Below are positions 23,696 through 32,643 of a DNA stretch of 64,000 nucleotides, piece after piece. Origin of the DNA: Siderastrea radians (taxonomy: Eukaryota; Cnidaria; Anthozoa; Scleractinia; Rhizangiidae); contig OZ024890.1 of the NCBI GenBank assembly GCA_964017195.1, positions 19,539,701-19,603,700 of the forward strand, read 5' to 3'. Numbering within the stretch: position 1 is the first letter of the stretch; every line of letters starts with the position of its first letter. The notes below the pieces were generated by a model. The model was not told the origin of the DNA and did no database searches. It saw only the letters and a list, made by a program, of their open reading frames with translations. The position numbers and the translations under genes were made by a program.

Positions 23696-26600
23696 ATTTA
23701 AATAATTATTCCAATTGATTTATTTATTCCATATTTAATAACAAGTAGAAACCGACCAACAACCGACAATAACAATATTCTCCATGCAGTCACGCAATCT
23801 GATTTGTACCATCACATAATAAAAGACGCCACTGTAGGCTTTCTTGTCGTCGTTACTTCTTCAAGCAATAGATACGTAAGCTAATAATTTTTACGCAACT
23901 AATACTCATATACAAGGTTCACTCTTATGTTTAAGAGCCAAAATATACATAATTTGATTTTTGCTGTAATAGGTGCAATGCCCTCACATTTATGCTTGAT
24001 TATGATGACGATTTATGCGCCGATCAATTCGAAAGTTCAACATCCCCCCCCGGGCAACCCCCGGGCATTTGAACTTTTGAAGATTGGCTTGTTCAAATTC
24101 CCTCCCCTCGGGGCAAAAAGGCCGTTCAAATGCCCCACCAATTAGTACTGAAATACCTCTCCACCAAGCCAATTACGTCTTCAATCAAACACTTTACACG
24201 TTTTTCAGAGAGAGATATGCCGTAATGATACCTTCAAACTTCTTTTAAAGACGCATTTGAAAGAGTTATTCACTAACCAAAGCGAAATTCTATCTTGTAA
24301 ATCCGTCAAACCCTGTAAAAACCGAAAAAACTCACGGGCGTATTACGTCAGAACAAGAGATAAATCCGGTTCAAATTCCCCACCCTTTCAACGCAACGTT
24401 CAAATTCCCCCCTTCCCGGGCACGATGCACAGTCAAATGCCCGGGGTATGCCCGGGGGGGATGTTGAAGTTTCGAATTGATCGGTGCATTAAAGAGATTC
24501 AAGAGTAAATTGTTTACGAAATTGACCACGGGTAGGCCATAGGATAGGCCATGGCCTACACCATGGCTTAGGCCATGGCCAGTACCCCACGTTTTGTCGC
24601 TACCCAAAATGCATGGAGAATATTGCTATTGTCGGTTGTTGGTTTCTACTTGTTATTAAATATGGAATAAATAAATCAATTGGAATAATTATTTAAATAT
24701 GCTGGTTTATGGCACAACATAGTCTATTCAGTACACTGTACACAGATAACCACTCTCCGTAAATTAATAGTAAGCTGAGCTAGGTTAAATTTTTATGAGA
24801 GCTTATGTCACTCGGGTCAGAGAAAAGTGTCCATTTTATTTGTCCGTAGCGGGCTAATGGAGGAAAAATATAAATGAGCCTTCCGTCGAGAGAAAATCAG
24901 TCAATGTCTGTTAGCTTAAGGCGTCTGTGAAGCGGGGTGCCAAGAATGTACTCTCATCAGTTTCTCCTTCCTGCTCCCCATAAAGAAGAACATTTTCCGA
25001 CAGATACATGTACACGCTATGTACTGTAGTTTTGAACAAAGATTCGGTGTTTTGTCTTCTCTGTTCATTAGGACGGTTGTTGTGGATTTATCTGCTTTCC
25101 TTAGGATTAATTATTTCCCTGTTTTGAATACGCTCTGCGAGCGCTCGGCGCTCCCTAGGTGGCAGATTGCTTTGGTTTAATAAATGGAATTTCACGGACT
25201 TAGAAACTCGCGGATCCTTTCAGGAAACATTACCCTTTGAAGTGGCTTTAAAGAATCTTGCAATTAAACTGAGCCAAAAAACCTAACTAATTGCCAAAGA
25301 GCTAGCACACACAATGGCACAAAGATTTTAAACGGCTCTAAGAACGTTAAACCCTCCAATAAATGGCATTTAACTACAAAACAAGCCATTACTCAGAGAG
25401 ATATTCAAGGAACCTCCCTTGATCTCTTACAGGAAAGGAAAGTCCCTTAAAGACATGCTTGTAAAAGCCAAACTGTAAAAGCTTTGGACAGTCGCGTAGG
25501 TCTGTCACTGGACATTGTTAATCATGGCACAAGACTTTGTTTCCGCTTTAAATTTCACTTCCGCCGTGGTGCCGACAAACTTTTGCCGTGATGTTCAAAC
25601 TTTTGCCGTGGTGTTCACAGACTTTTGCCGTGTTGTTCACAAACTTTTGCCGTGGCGTTATCAAACTTTTGCCGTGGCGTTTTCAAACTTTTGCCGTGGT
25701 GTTCGCAAACTTTTGCCGTGATGTTCACAAACTTTTGCCGTGGTGTTTTCAAACTTTTGCCGTGGCGTTTTCAAACTTTTGCCGTGTTTACCAAATCCTT
25801 TTTTGTCAATTTCAAAATAAAGTTAGTTACCTAAAGCTGAAGGGACTAAACTAAAGTAATTGTTGACGTATTTTTTTTAATTGTGCGGTATTGACTTGAA
25901 ACGTTTGCCGTGATACTTGTGGGCCACCGTACCTTAGGCCCTGAGGCAAAGTTGGACCGCCGGACCGTGCACTACCATTACTACAATTGTAGTTTCTTTT
26001 GAGCACTTACTGCAGAGCTGCGTGACCTGACAGCACTGCCTGGCACAGGCGTACTAAGCTGTCCACTTGGGCTATCACGAGGATTACCGGCAGCAAATCT
26101 GAAAGCAAAAGAATCATTGATGACCATCAACTGAAAAGTATAAGATACAATTGAACCTCACTAATGATAAAGCAAAGGGCTAGGCCAAACTGTCCTTTTT
26201 AGGAGAAATATGACGTCGTTTCATTGAGCTGCAAAATGCACGCGCTGTTCAAGCATTTTTTAGGCCATGGGGTTGTACAGTGCCGAACCTAAATCGGGTT
26301 CCATTTCCAGTTGCTTACTGCTGTTAGATGTAAGTAAGCTTTATGCAGTACATGACTGCAGTCCCCTGAAAGCAAGGCTGACAAAAAGAGTTGAAATGTT
26401 CGGTCACAAGGAAAAGAGGAGTGTTTCGCAGGTGTCGGAGAGGCAAGGTTTGTCTAAGCACCACCTTTGATTTGATTCGCATTTTCTTCCTTTTCAATAA
26501 CATCACATCAACCTTAATGAAGTCACTCACTTAGCATCTTTAGCAGCCTTGTAATCCACTAGTTGCTTCTGTTGAGATAGAAGTCTCAGTTGCAACAGAT

Positions 26601-29600
26601 CAGTGTTGTCCACATCATACCTGTGGATATAACTTTTATAATAAGTAAAAAGTAACAAGTAAATGGGTGAAAAGGTCAAATTGCACTTAACTCACCTTCC
26701 TTGTAAGGGGATTTTTGTTCCCGCCATATAGTACTGCTTGTCAACTCTGTGATGAAGAATCTACAAACAAATTTAGCAGTGAAGTGACACAATTGTTTAA
26801 CAGGTTATAGCAAATCACCTTCTATACTACTGCATAAACTATGCGGCAGGCCGTATTGTTTATTGAAAGGGAAAGTTTAAATGAAGGACTGCCTTAAAAA
26901 TACATGTAAGTGGCAATTAGCCACAAAGGACATAACCTGCGATCAGGCATTTTCAGTCTTTTGCAAAGCTAGAGAGAGAGGAAGAAAGCTGCTAACTATC
27001 CCAATGAAAAGAATCTAATTTGCTTGTCCACCAAAATGTGATGTTACATTATCTCATGGTATGTTGAACCAATCAATTTAGCAGAAGTCACGTTACTTGT
27101 AGTTGGCAGGATTGTACACAAGGGGCAACTTTAACTTTGGTCTCAGCTAGTCTGTAATAACAAGACAGCTGTAAGATAGCTATATAAGAGTTGTTTATTA
27201 TAGTAAAAAAAAATGAAGGTCTAACCTCTGATGTTCTTTTCATTCTTCGGCAGCGTTCCTTTGCCTCTTCTTCTGCCTTCATTCTGTCTCGTTGTCTACT
27301 GTACAGTATCTTAGGACTGGTATACATTAATGGTTTTTAGGATATCATATAAAAATGCTGATTAACAGGTTTAATCACAGAATGATTGTTGTACACATAC
27401 TGTTACACAAAGGACCTAACAAAACAGTTACACAGAAAAACAAACAACAGACAAATTTTACTATCAAGTGAACGTACTTCTCATTTGCCCGATATCTTGG
27501 TGGTGCCCCCTAAACAAGACAAACACAGGCAGGAAATGAGTTAAAAGGACCTTCAGTAATTTATGGTACAATTTTAATCATAAATTTATGTAAAAAGTAC
27601 ATTAGAAGTAAATAAATTATTATTATTATTATTATTATTAATAACATATTAGACTCACTTTCAGTTTCCACAAATAATTTATATCCCATGACAATGAGGA
27701 CAAGCTTTGAGTCACTCCAAAAAATAGGGTCTGATTCACTTTCTCTTTAAAAAAATCACTTTTAATTAGTTAAAAGCATCTGCAAGATTCTGGATTTTGA
27801 AATTATGCGTAGTGGATATTAATTTCCTGGCACTGCACAATTTCATTTTGTTCTTGTTAAAAAGTGAATGGTTTTGATACAAAGCAAAATCAAATAGAGC
27901 CTGATTGATTAAATAACCCTTAGATGATCATAGGTTTTTTTTACAGCTATCAGGTATTTTACCATGTGCTGATTGTAGGACATGGGAACTGATCTTGTGG
28001 TTCCAGTGGGGGAGGGAGAGTATTTTCTGCTCAGTGGCATGGCAGGCAGAGAGGTTGTCTTGAACGTCACAGTGGGTCTGTAACAATGATAAGAAAACAT
28101 CTTCAAACATTATAAGTAGACATTTTTTGACTTAAAAGAACCTCGGGCATTTATTTTCAACTTTAACATCCTCTAATTTTGACCAACAGGGTGTATACCC
28201 TAAAATCCTGGTTACAAGTCCAAGGCAAGCAAATACAACAACTGTATAAGGGTTTTCTGGTTGGCATGCAAGCCAGCTAGAATTTATAATAAAATTTCCA
28301 GGGATAGTTTATTATTATTTAGTGCAATTTTAGGAGCGGGTACACTGTATATCCAGAAGGATGTTTTGTTTCCAGACTGGTGAGACTGTAACTGGGTGGA
28401 GGCTTATAAGTGAGATTTTCCAGTATCCAATCTGAATTGTGGATGAAACATAGTTTGCAATATAACTGGTACTCTGGACACCTTTTGTTGACTCATAAAT
28501 ACTTTTGTATTGCCTCTTAGGAAAGTGGGTTTTTAGAATTCATGACACTGGGGGGAGGGGGTAAACCTAGGAGAGACACTAAGTCTAACTGGAGGGAGCA
28601 CATTTTTAATTAACGATTTAAGAGGAAATATGGTCATCATATCCGTTTATTGCATGGTACCTTTTGGAGCACATTCTGGTTCTATTTCCTATCTAGGGAA
28701 GGGTGGAGAGAACTTACTAACAAGGTATATACATGTAAGTTAATAGTCATTGTACTAGGGGAAGACTCCTTATCCCTGAGATTCCTCCCTTAGCACACGA
28801 ACCAAGGCTCAAGGCTCAAGGCCCACACCGCCAGAGCTTATCCCAGTTTCTGTAGCATGAAGCAACTGAGAGTATTGCTACCCCCCTTGGATGGGATGCT
28901 AGTCCATCGCAAGGTAAGCCCTAGCAGTACGTCTCCGGTACCCATTTTATACACCTGGGTGGAGAGAGACAATGTGGAGTTAAGTTTCTTGTCTACGGAA
29001 ACAACACGATAGCAGGGACTGGGCATTGAACTACCGACCTTTAGATCTGAAGTTCAACATGCTAACCAATAACACCACTGCACCCCCCTAGTTGTAGTGG
29101 CATACATATACGAAAAGTACAGTAAGGGGGGGGGGGGTACATCAGGGTTAAAACTTGACGGTTGCACGGTCGCCAATGGGATTAAAAAGTGTCCAGGGCC
29201 ACTAAAAGTTGAGGTTTGATCGCCTGAAGGGTGACTACGATTTGAGAAGAACGAAAAGAGTAGCAATAACAATAAAACAAAATGTTCTTTCCTTGGAGTA
29301 CTTTTCTTTTCTTTTCTTTCTTTTCTCGACTCTCAGTTCATCAATTGCATTAAAGTTTAGTTCTAAAGTGCAAAATTCAAAGCTGTTGGTGATCGAGTTT
29401 TTAGGTCGCTCCGATATCTAGACGCCATTTTGTTTTTATTGACACGTGACTCCAGACTTACCCAGAGTTCTATGCAGTATGTTTTCAAACATGAATATTG
29501 GCAGAATCACTCAACACTACTCGATATAATAGAAGGACTAGAAGACGGTGACAGGGACTTTGACGAAGAATTCGTTGACAAGCTTATCAATAAATACCTG

Positions 29601-31570
29601 TAAAAACTGCAACTGCAGTGCACATAACAAATGCTTGAAAAAAAATTGTGTTCATTAAAACAATTCAGATACATCGGTGTATATGAATAAGTAATCCAAT
29701 TCTAGGGGCATAAGTTAAAAGCCGTGGGACGTTTATTCAAGTAAAAATGGCAGGGGTTTCAATAAAATTTGAAGTAGGCAGCTGGTTTGAGTAGCGTAAC
29801 CAACTGTATCAACAAGGGATTTGAAAAAAACTTTCTTTAATTGCTTCAATTTAGGGAAAAAGTAGCCGACATCTCTGAGTGAAATAGCCGACGCTTTTCG
29901 TCGGTCGTCGGTGCTTATTGAAAGCACTGAAATGGTTTAAAGGCTTTTTGTGTTATAAGAGGAAATTTGAGGGCCACTTTATTTTGGCCTGGGCTGCTAA
30001 AAATTCAGGGATACTGGCCCGAGTGGCGACCAAGCACAAAAGTTAAGTTTTAGCCCTGGTACATCAACAACTGCCTTTACTTAGTTTACAGATCAACACT
30101 TCTCTGAGTTGGACAGTCAACACTTTTGAAGTGACTTTACTAAGACACTTACTGAAAATTGTATCCTGCATATTCACTCCTTGTTGTAGATTTCTCAATG
30201 ACAGTTGAATTGTCTTCATTTACAGGCTGCAAGGAAAAATCATTATAATTTTATTATGAATTTTATAACACTATGTTTTTCTTTAAACTTTGATTGCCTG
30301 GTAGAGGTAGTCTAGATTGTAAATTAATGACGTCTAAATGGGCACTAGTGATCATTAGGCCAGTGCCCTTGAGTAATTGGAATATTTTTGGCAGAAAAAA
30401 TGGCAAAATTTAGGTAGAAATTATACACTTTATTCCAAAATGGCGGAAAATACATTATTCTTTTGTCTCCATGTTAAGTGGCCCTTGTTGCCTCGTTTTA
30501 AGCCAGATATTCCTTTGAATTCTGCACATGGGATCGAGGCAACCCGCCATTTTGGAATAAGGTGTATAACTCACATGAAATCATACTAGATATGAAGTGG
30601 CATACCAATATTGACATAAGTTCAGTGATTGGTCATCAATCTTTGTTCTTAGACTGGTACATGGAATGGATACTGATTCAATTAAAATTAGCACATAACT
30701 GGGTAAGAGGTTGAACCTTGAACTTTACTGAGTACCCTCCCCTCCCTGCACATAACTTGCCTCAAAAAGTGTCCTGCGTAAAGGACTGGCATGGACTTAA
30801 GAGTTATTAAAAGCAGCAATGTGAATTACAATTTAGACGAGTTGTGGAAGGGGTGTTCCACTGCCTTGACCCTTAAAGCCCCAATAGTGATCAGCATCAA
30901 ATTTCTCCTCATCAGATCAGTGCGAAAAACACATAAAGGTCATGAGAATTGAGGAAATGATCACCAAAGATGAATTCTCTTGATGTCTTAGAGCGCTTTT
31001 CAAATGAGTGTCGTAAAACAAAACCAAAGTAATTACCCCAGCCAATCACAACAAACACAAATTACCCAATGAACCAATCAGAACTCGAAGCAAGTACATG
31101 TAACCGGCGTCAAGCGCGGGAAAACGCGTGCGAGCGCGAGCAAGTCACGACTGATTGGTTTGAGTTTTACTCCTGATTGGTCGAGAAAGTGGCGCGAAAG
31201 GTTTTAACCAATCACAGGGCGAAGTAAAGCAAAACCAAAGCAAAACACGAATTACTTTCGACACTCAATTGAAAACCGCTCTAACAAGTTCACCCAATTG
31301 GTACTCAACGACATGTATGGAGACTAGTAAGGAGAATTTGAATAACGATATTGGGCCTTAGAGGGTTAATGATAATACCTGAAGAGACATATCATTTGCC
31401 TCCAAGTGCCCAGGCGCTGATACCACACTGCGTGTAGGACTCGCCACTTTAAGTCTCCTGACTGGTGATTGGTTCTTGAAATTCTTGTGCCGAAAGTGTG
31501 TCTGATTTTGCCATTCTTGATTTTGCACCATAACTGAGGGTGAGATTATCCTTCTGTAAAGCTGTGCCAT
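10898..31570 (-). CDS. Three-EF-hand protein of unknown function, complete model
   Basis: Fifteen coding exons on the minus strand: 31570-31379, 30226-30153, 28077-27963, 27509-27478, 27298-27226, 26760-26696, 26620-26531, 26098-26011, 17702-17179, 16349-16289, 15512-15354, 14542-14457, 14351-14282, 13707-13560 and 11085-10898 (TAG). Every junction keeps phase and the total is 1965 nt, that is 654 aa. The N-terminal half is low-complexity, basic and Ser/Pro-rich, with a short charged helix (DRMKAEEEAKERCRRMKR). The 524-nt exon encodes an acidic then Lys-rich segment. Canonical EF loops are DKDKNGSVTLQE (about 461-472), DLNKDETIDKRE (494-505; Glu in place of the usual Gly6) and DEDDDNRLDAGE (550-561). 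The C-terminus is hydrophobic (IDFIGFMSYIPFFAKLL) then helical and basic. It probably binds calcium through the C-terminal half. I do not recognise the family. The intron between 26011 and 17702 holds a 7.8-kb foldback element. PFDN4 is divergent upstream. Confidence 0.85.
11169..11376. mobile_element. Degenerate MITE, AACCCTTTTAGCCC family
   Basis: It starts AACCCTTTTAGCCCTAACAG and ends near an inverted AGGGCTTTTTAAT, with the family's internal GTGATGAGAATAAA string. Better copies lie at 52612-52825, 47353-47849 and 30866-31369. Confidence 0.6.
11752..11966. mobile_element. 215-bp foldback MITE
   Basis: The outer ends AGATCTTAGC-AGGGCTAT and inner arms GGTAACCACG, CAGAGATAATTGAGC are repeated in inverse over about 75 bp, leaving a short loop near 11850. 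The frame at 11790-12182 is a by-product of this hairpin. Confidence 0.8.
12183..13450 (-). mobile_element. Penelope-like retroelement fragment (RT palm to GIY-YIG endonuclease)
   Basis: Minus-strand translation from about 13415 gives WLRYVDDTFTAVHKDEFDDF with the YVDD catalytic box. It continues IQFTKEIEENGKIPCLDCL, then RIYRKPTHTDRLLDQSSYNP after a frame change, and finally ATYIGETGRNLNVRLTEHKR with the GIY-YIG-type nuclease start (about 12800-12740), ending TDKQ at 12493. This RT plus GIY-YIG order defines Penelope-like elements. Frameshifts and the missing RT N-terminus make it a dead 5'-truncated copy. It lies in the last intron of the EF-hand gene, in the same orientation as the gene. 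A possible hammerhead-like core is noted under findings. Confidence 0.85.
15706..16053. mobile_element. MITE of about 350 bp
   Basis: CTAGGGTGATTTCCATTATG at the left end is matched in inverse by GGCATAATGGCAAGCACCCC at the right end. The interior is rich in GGACCG, GACCGAA and TTTCGACCGAAATTTC repeats. Frames on both strands here are by-products. Confidence 0.7.
18299..18650 (+). repeat. 22-bp tandem array, left arm (about 16 units)
   Basis: Units are CACGGCAAAAGTTTG followed by a variable GAAAACGC, TTAACAC, TGAACAT or CGAACAC ending. Five variant units recur in the same order twice, which gives a higher-order period of about 110 bp. The array yields repetitive peptides in several frames on the minus strand; these are not genes. 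Confidence 0.9.
20031..20777 (+). pseudogene. LINE apurinic-like endonuclease domain, cut off before the RT
   Basis: Starts MKTSRMVSDDFKLLSLNVRG and carries the exonuclease-endonuclease-phosphatase motifs of L1-type LINEs: SLNVRGL, FLQETHS, NVYAPN, GGDFNCPL and STWSQ. After SDSLHDMSVYF (about 20720) the frame turns into unrelated sequence and stops. The linker that normally joins the endonuclease to the RT, including the expected histidine box (SDH-type), is absent. I infer an internal deletion with a frame change, so the ORF2 polyprotein is split. Confidence 0.85.
20774..23542 (+). CDS. LINE reverse transcriptase, Tx1/L1 clade (rest of ORF2)
   Basis: A 922-codon frame, also open back to about 20719 (ISIDYSKRRAKANREEEEMM). 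Visible RT blocks are GNDGIPIEFYKKLW, LENWRPISLVNVDAKIASKV, HNQSGFIKDRFIGE, FIDFEKAFDSIEW, GVRQGDPLSPYLF and the catalytic YADDM. A long C-terminal region follows, with KFLWKG and a CTFC-HLFFEC zinc-knuckle-like motif. These are typical of the Tx1 group of L1-like elements. The RT is intact, but the linker to the endonuclease is lost, so this copy is probably not self-mobile. Confidence 0.93.
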   Translation: MMQKKYQDAQAKFEQNPCVETRKVLEECKMGLERFYDKKTEGIIVRSRARWHEHGEKSNKYFLNLEKRNHTRKHIRKLSLSGVITTDHKQILNSASDYYKNLYSSKSNLGQHESFVSFFKKLNIPKLNEEQRTSCEGLISREECKKAIEMFENGKTPGNDGIPIEFYKKLWDTLADQLVDVFNYSFQLEEMTTSQRQAIITLIDKKGKDRSYLENWRPISLVNVDAKIASKVIANRIKCCLPDIIHHNQSGFIKDRFIGETARSILDIIDYTERSEVPGMMIFIDFEKAFDSIEWCFLYECLEAFNFGPEFIKWVKTFYKNVSSCVINNGVSSPLFKLERGVRQGDPLSPYLFVVAIEILAISIRSNTKIKGITIGDNETKLLAYADDMTALLSDITSAKELLDSLNTFEKFSGLKMNVSKTKAMWIGTMKNSVEKPLGLEWCTTVKNLGVQFSCDQKVVSSQNFQEKLDKIQKVINIWNMRGLSLFGRVTIIKTFLIPKLLYLSSIIQTPMEIIKRMERMFFKFLWKGPDKVTRHSVINSVKNGGLNLMDIETQIKALRLSWIPRILDSTRKGPWKSYFNHYLKPYGGTFLLKCNYEFKDLTISLNGFYSDLLLWWEEFRNTFSDNNYAQRIVWNNKDIKIDNRSVFYKSYYDKGIVFVRDLMFESDNKQSHDFYKQKGLKTDFLTWTGLRLSVPKELRSCEPLPEIDLVNFKHNNIQFDVYRAKCKHFYKLLITAKAKLPNMSKKLISDFDISNSLEEIYSLPQTVASETYIWSFQYRVLNYILYTNAKLFKIGLSLNDKCTFCDSSKEELHHLFFECSHVQIFWKTFSSWWFELVKENITLTLKDIILGLTNRTDIINYLIILGKLCIWEYRKAGIYPDFNIFLKKVKNKFETEKYIANKNGTFASFRKRWEAILAKFL
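24013..24492. mobile_element. 480-bp MITE with GC-rich subtermini (copy 1)
   Basis: CGATCAATTCGAAAGTTCAACATCC-type ends appear inverted on the right as TTCGAATTGATCGGTGCAT. GGGCATTTGAA and TTCAAATGCCCC motifs repeat inside. A copy with the same ends lies at 48829-49406. This one lies in the loop of the foldback element. Confidence 0.8.
25560..25795 (-). repeat. 22-bp tandem array, right arm (about 10 units)
   Basis: The inverse of the left-arm array: CAAACTTTTGCCGTG units with GTGTTC, GCGTTT and ATGTTC variants. The arrays differ in unit number and order, so they have changed independently while the rest of the arms stayed similar. Confidence 0.9.
28798..29089 (-). mobile_element. tRNA-derived SINE
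   Basis: On the minus strand it starts GGGTGCAGTGGTGTTATTGG with a box-A-like GTTATTGGTTAGC and a box-B-like GGTAGTTCAATGCCC. A body of about 200 bp follows, ending in short GAGCCTT repeats near 28800. It lies in an intron of the EF-hand gene. Confidence 0.7.
29143..30058. mobile_element. 916-bp non-autonomous DNA element with 6-bp TSD
   Basis: Ends CAGGGTTAAAACTTGACG and CAGGGCTAAAACTTAACT (inverted), flanked by GTACAT at 29137-29142 and 30059-30064. CGGTCGCCA / TGGCGACC pairs follow the ends. A second CAGGG-type MITE is nested at 29751-29929. A 43-codon frame at 29472-29603 is discussed under findings. Confidence 0.85.
29751..29929. mobile_element. 179-bp MITE, CAGGG family with 6-bp TSD (copy 2)
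   Basis: The same ends and interior as 10434-10608, flanked by AAATGG on both sides. Two copies with different 6-bp duplications make the TSD length credible. Confidence 0.87.
30421..30569. mobile_element. 149-bp MITE with 27-bp TIRs
   Basis: TTATACACTTTATTCCAAAA at the left is repeated in inverse at the right (TTTTGGAATAAGGTGTATAA), followed inward by TGGCGG. TA dinucleotides at the ends suggest a Tc1/mariner-type element. Confidence 0.8.
30866..31369. mobile_element. MITE (AACCCTTTTAGCCCC family) interrupted by a second MITE
   Basis: Left part 30866-30990 (TTGACCCTTAAAGCCCCAAT), right part 31282-31369 (TTGGGCCTTAGAGGGTTAA). Without the 291-bp insert it is about 211 bp, the size of the uninterrupted copy at 52612-52825. 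It ends 9 bp from the splice donor of the first coding exon of the EF-hand gene. Confidence 0.85.
30991..31281. mobile_element. 291-bp MITE with GAGCG-TTTTCAA TIRs and TA TSD
   Basis: GAGCGCTTTTCAAATGAGTG and its inverse (CACTCAATTGAAAACCGCTC) are flanked by TA. It is rich in CCAATCA and AACCAAAG motifs. It is nested in the MITE at 30866-31369; a degenerate relative is at 7444-7673. Confidence 0.88.
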
Positions 31571-32287
31571 GCTATAATCATCTGGACAAAAAGAATGGAG
31601 TAATCAATTTGGCAACAAGTCTGCAAGCAAGCTCTCTTTGGGGTGGTGGGAGGAGCTAGGGAGAGGAGGGGAGAGTTTGCTTGTAGCCTAATAAATTTTG
31701 CAGCCATACCGCTCAGGATTAAACACCCTTGGACCTGGATTTAAGTGTCTGCTTAGGAAAGGTGTCCCCTTAGTTCATGCCTTCATGGCTGGGACCAACC
31801 ATGACTGTCCACTTTGGAGGGGTACTGTCCGCCCATGGGAGATGTCCATTTAACAGCAGAGGTTTCACTAGAGTAACAAAATTTTTCTGGCCTGGGTGCA
31901 TGTGAGGGCATGCAAAAGCACACATTAACCATTCTATCGAGTCCCAAACAGTCAAGAAATGACTGTATTAATAATAGGTTTTTAATAAATATTTACCAAA
32001 GCGCGTTAAACAAGGTCAGTAAACTTTGCACTGTGATTAATTCGAAAAAGTTAATGGTCTGGTCACTAATGTACTTGCATATTAGAAAAGGAAAATATGG
32101 AGCTGTGGTTGTAAAGATCAGCGATAAATAGGGCCATAATTTTAGCATTACCTGTATTATGCATGAAACAAACAAACTGATCTGCTGAATAGTAAGCTAA
32201 TAATTTGGCCTCAAGGTGATCAAAAGAAAGATTTCTACTCTTAAAAGTAAGTAATTGAAACCAAAACAAGAAGCTTGAGAACTTACC

Positions 32288-32643
32288 CATTGTTTATCAA
32301 CTTTCGTTTCATCACCACAGTGACGAATTCAACTTCGTTCCTCCTACATTCCAGCGCAAAACAGCGAGAAACTATCTGCCAACCTTTCCCGCGCCGCGAA
32401 CGGCGAAAGTTAACCGCATTCAAAGGCCACGCAAAGACACAGCGGGTCAGAAAGCTAAACAGCCTTGAACTTGAAAGATCGTGATATTAAGTCCTTAGAT
32501 TCGATATCAATAAATAATGTCCATTACAACTAATTACCGTGTTGATAATAAATCAAAGTTTATCGATCATTTGCATTTTTCTCCGCGTCTAAGCAACAAG
32601 TTCCCTCTCAAAATAGCGCGGTCACTAAGCCCAGAAATCAAAG
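32288..32643. promoter_or_regulatory. Putative bidirectional promoter between the EF-hand gene and PFDN4
   Basis: Only about 350 bp separate the PFDN4 start codon from a minus-strand splice donor (AATGG/GTAAGT, exon edge at 32287) that I take as the first, non-coding exon of the EF-hand gene. The segment is richer in CG dinucleotides than its surroundings (GCGCCGCGAACGGCG near 32391). PFDN4 starts in an AAGATGGCG context typical of constitutive genes. No factor sites are claimed. Confidence 0.45.

Larger units (their letters stand above)
18133..25931. mobile_element. 7.8-kb foldback element with 22-bp repeat arrays, carrying a LINE and a MITE
   Basis: The left end TACGGTGGCCCACAAGTATC is perfectly inverted at the right end, and both sides are flanked by CCTTAG (18127-18132 and 25932-25937). 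The left arm is about 18133-19587 plus 23709-23788; the right arm is about 24610-25931. Both arms match over nearly their whole length, so the empty element was about 3.7 kb with arms of about 1.3-1.5 kb. Each arm has, about 170 bp inside the tip, a tandem array of the 22-bp unit CACGGCAAAAGTTTGNNAAC plus 2 nt. One extra copy of the motif core lies within 20 bp of each terminus. No transposase is visible. It sits in one intron of the EF-hand gene. The family is not one I can name. Confidence 0.85.
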
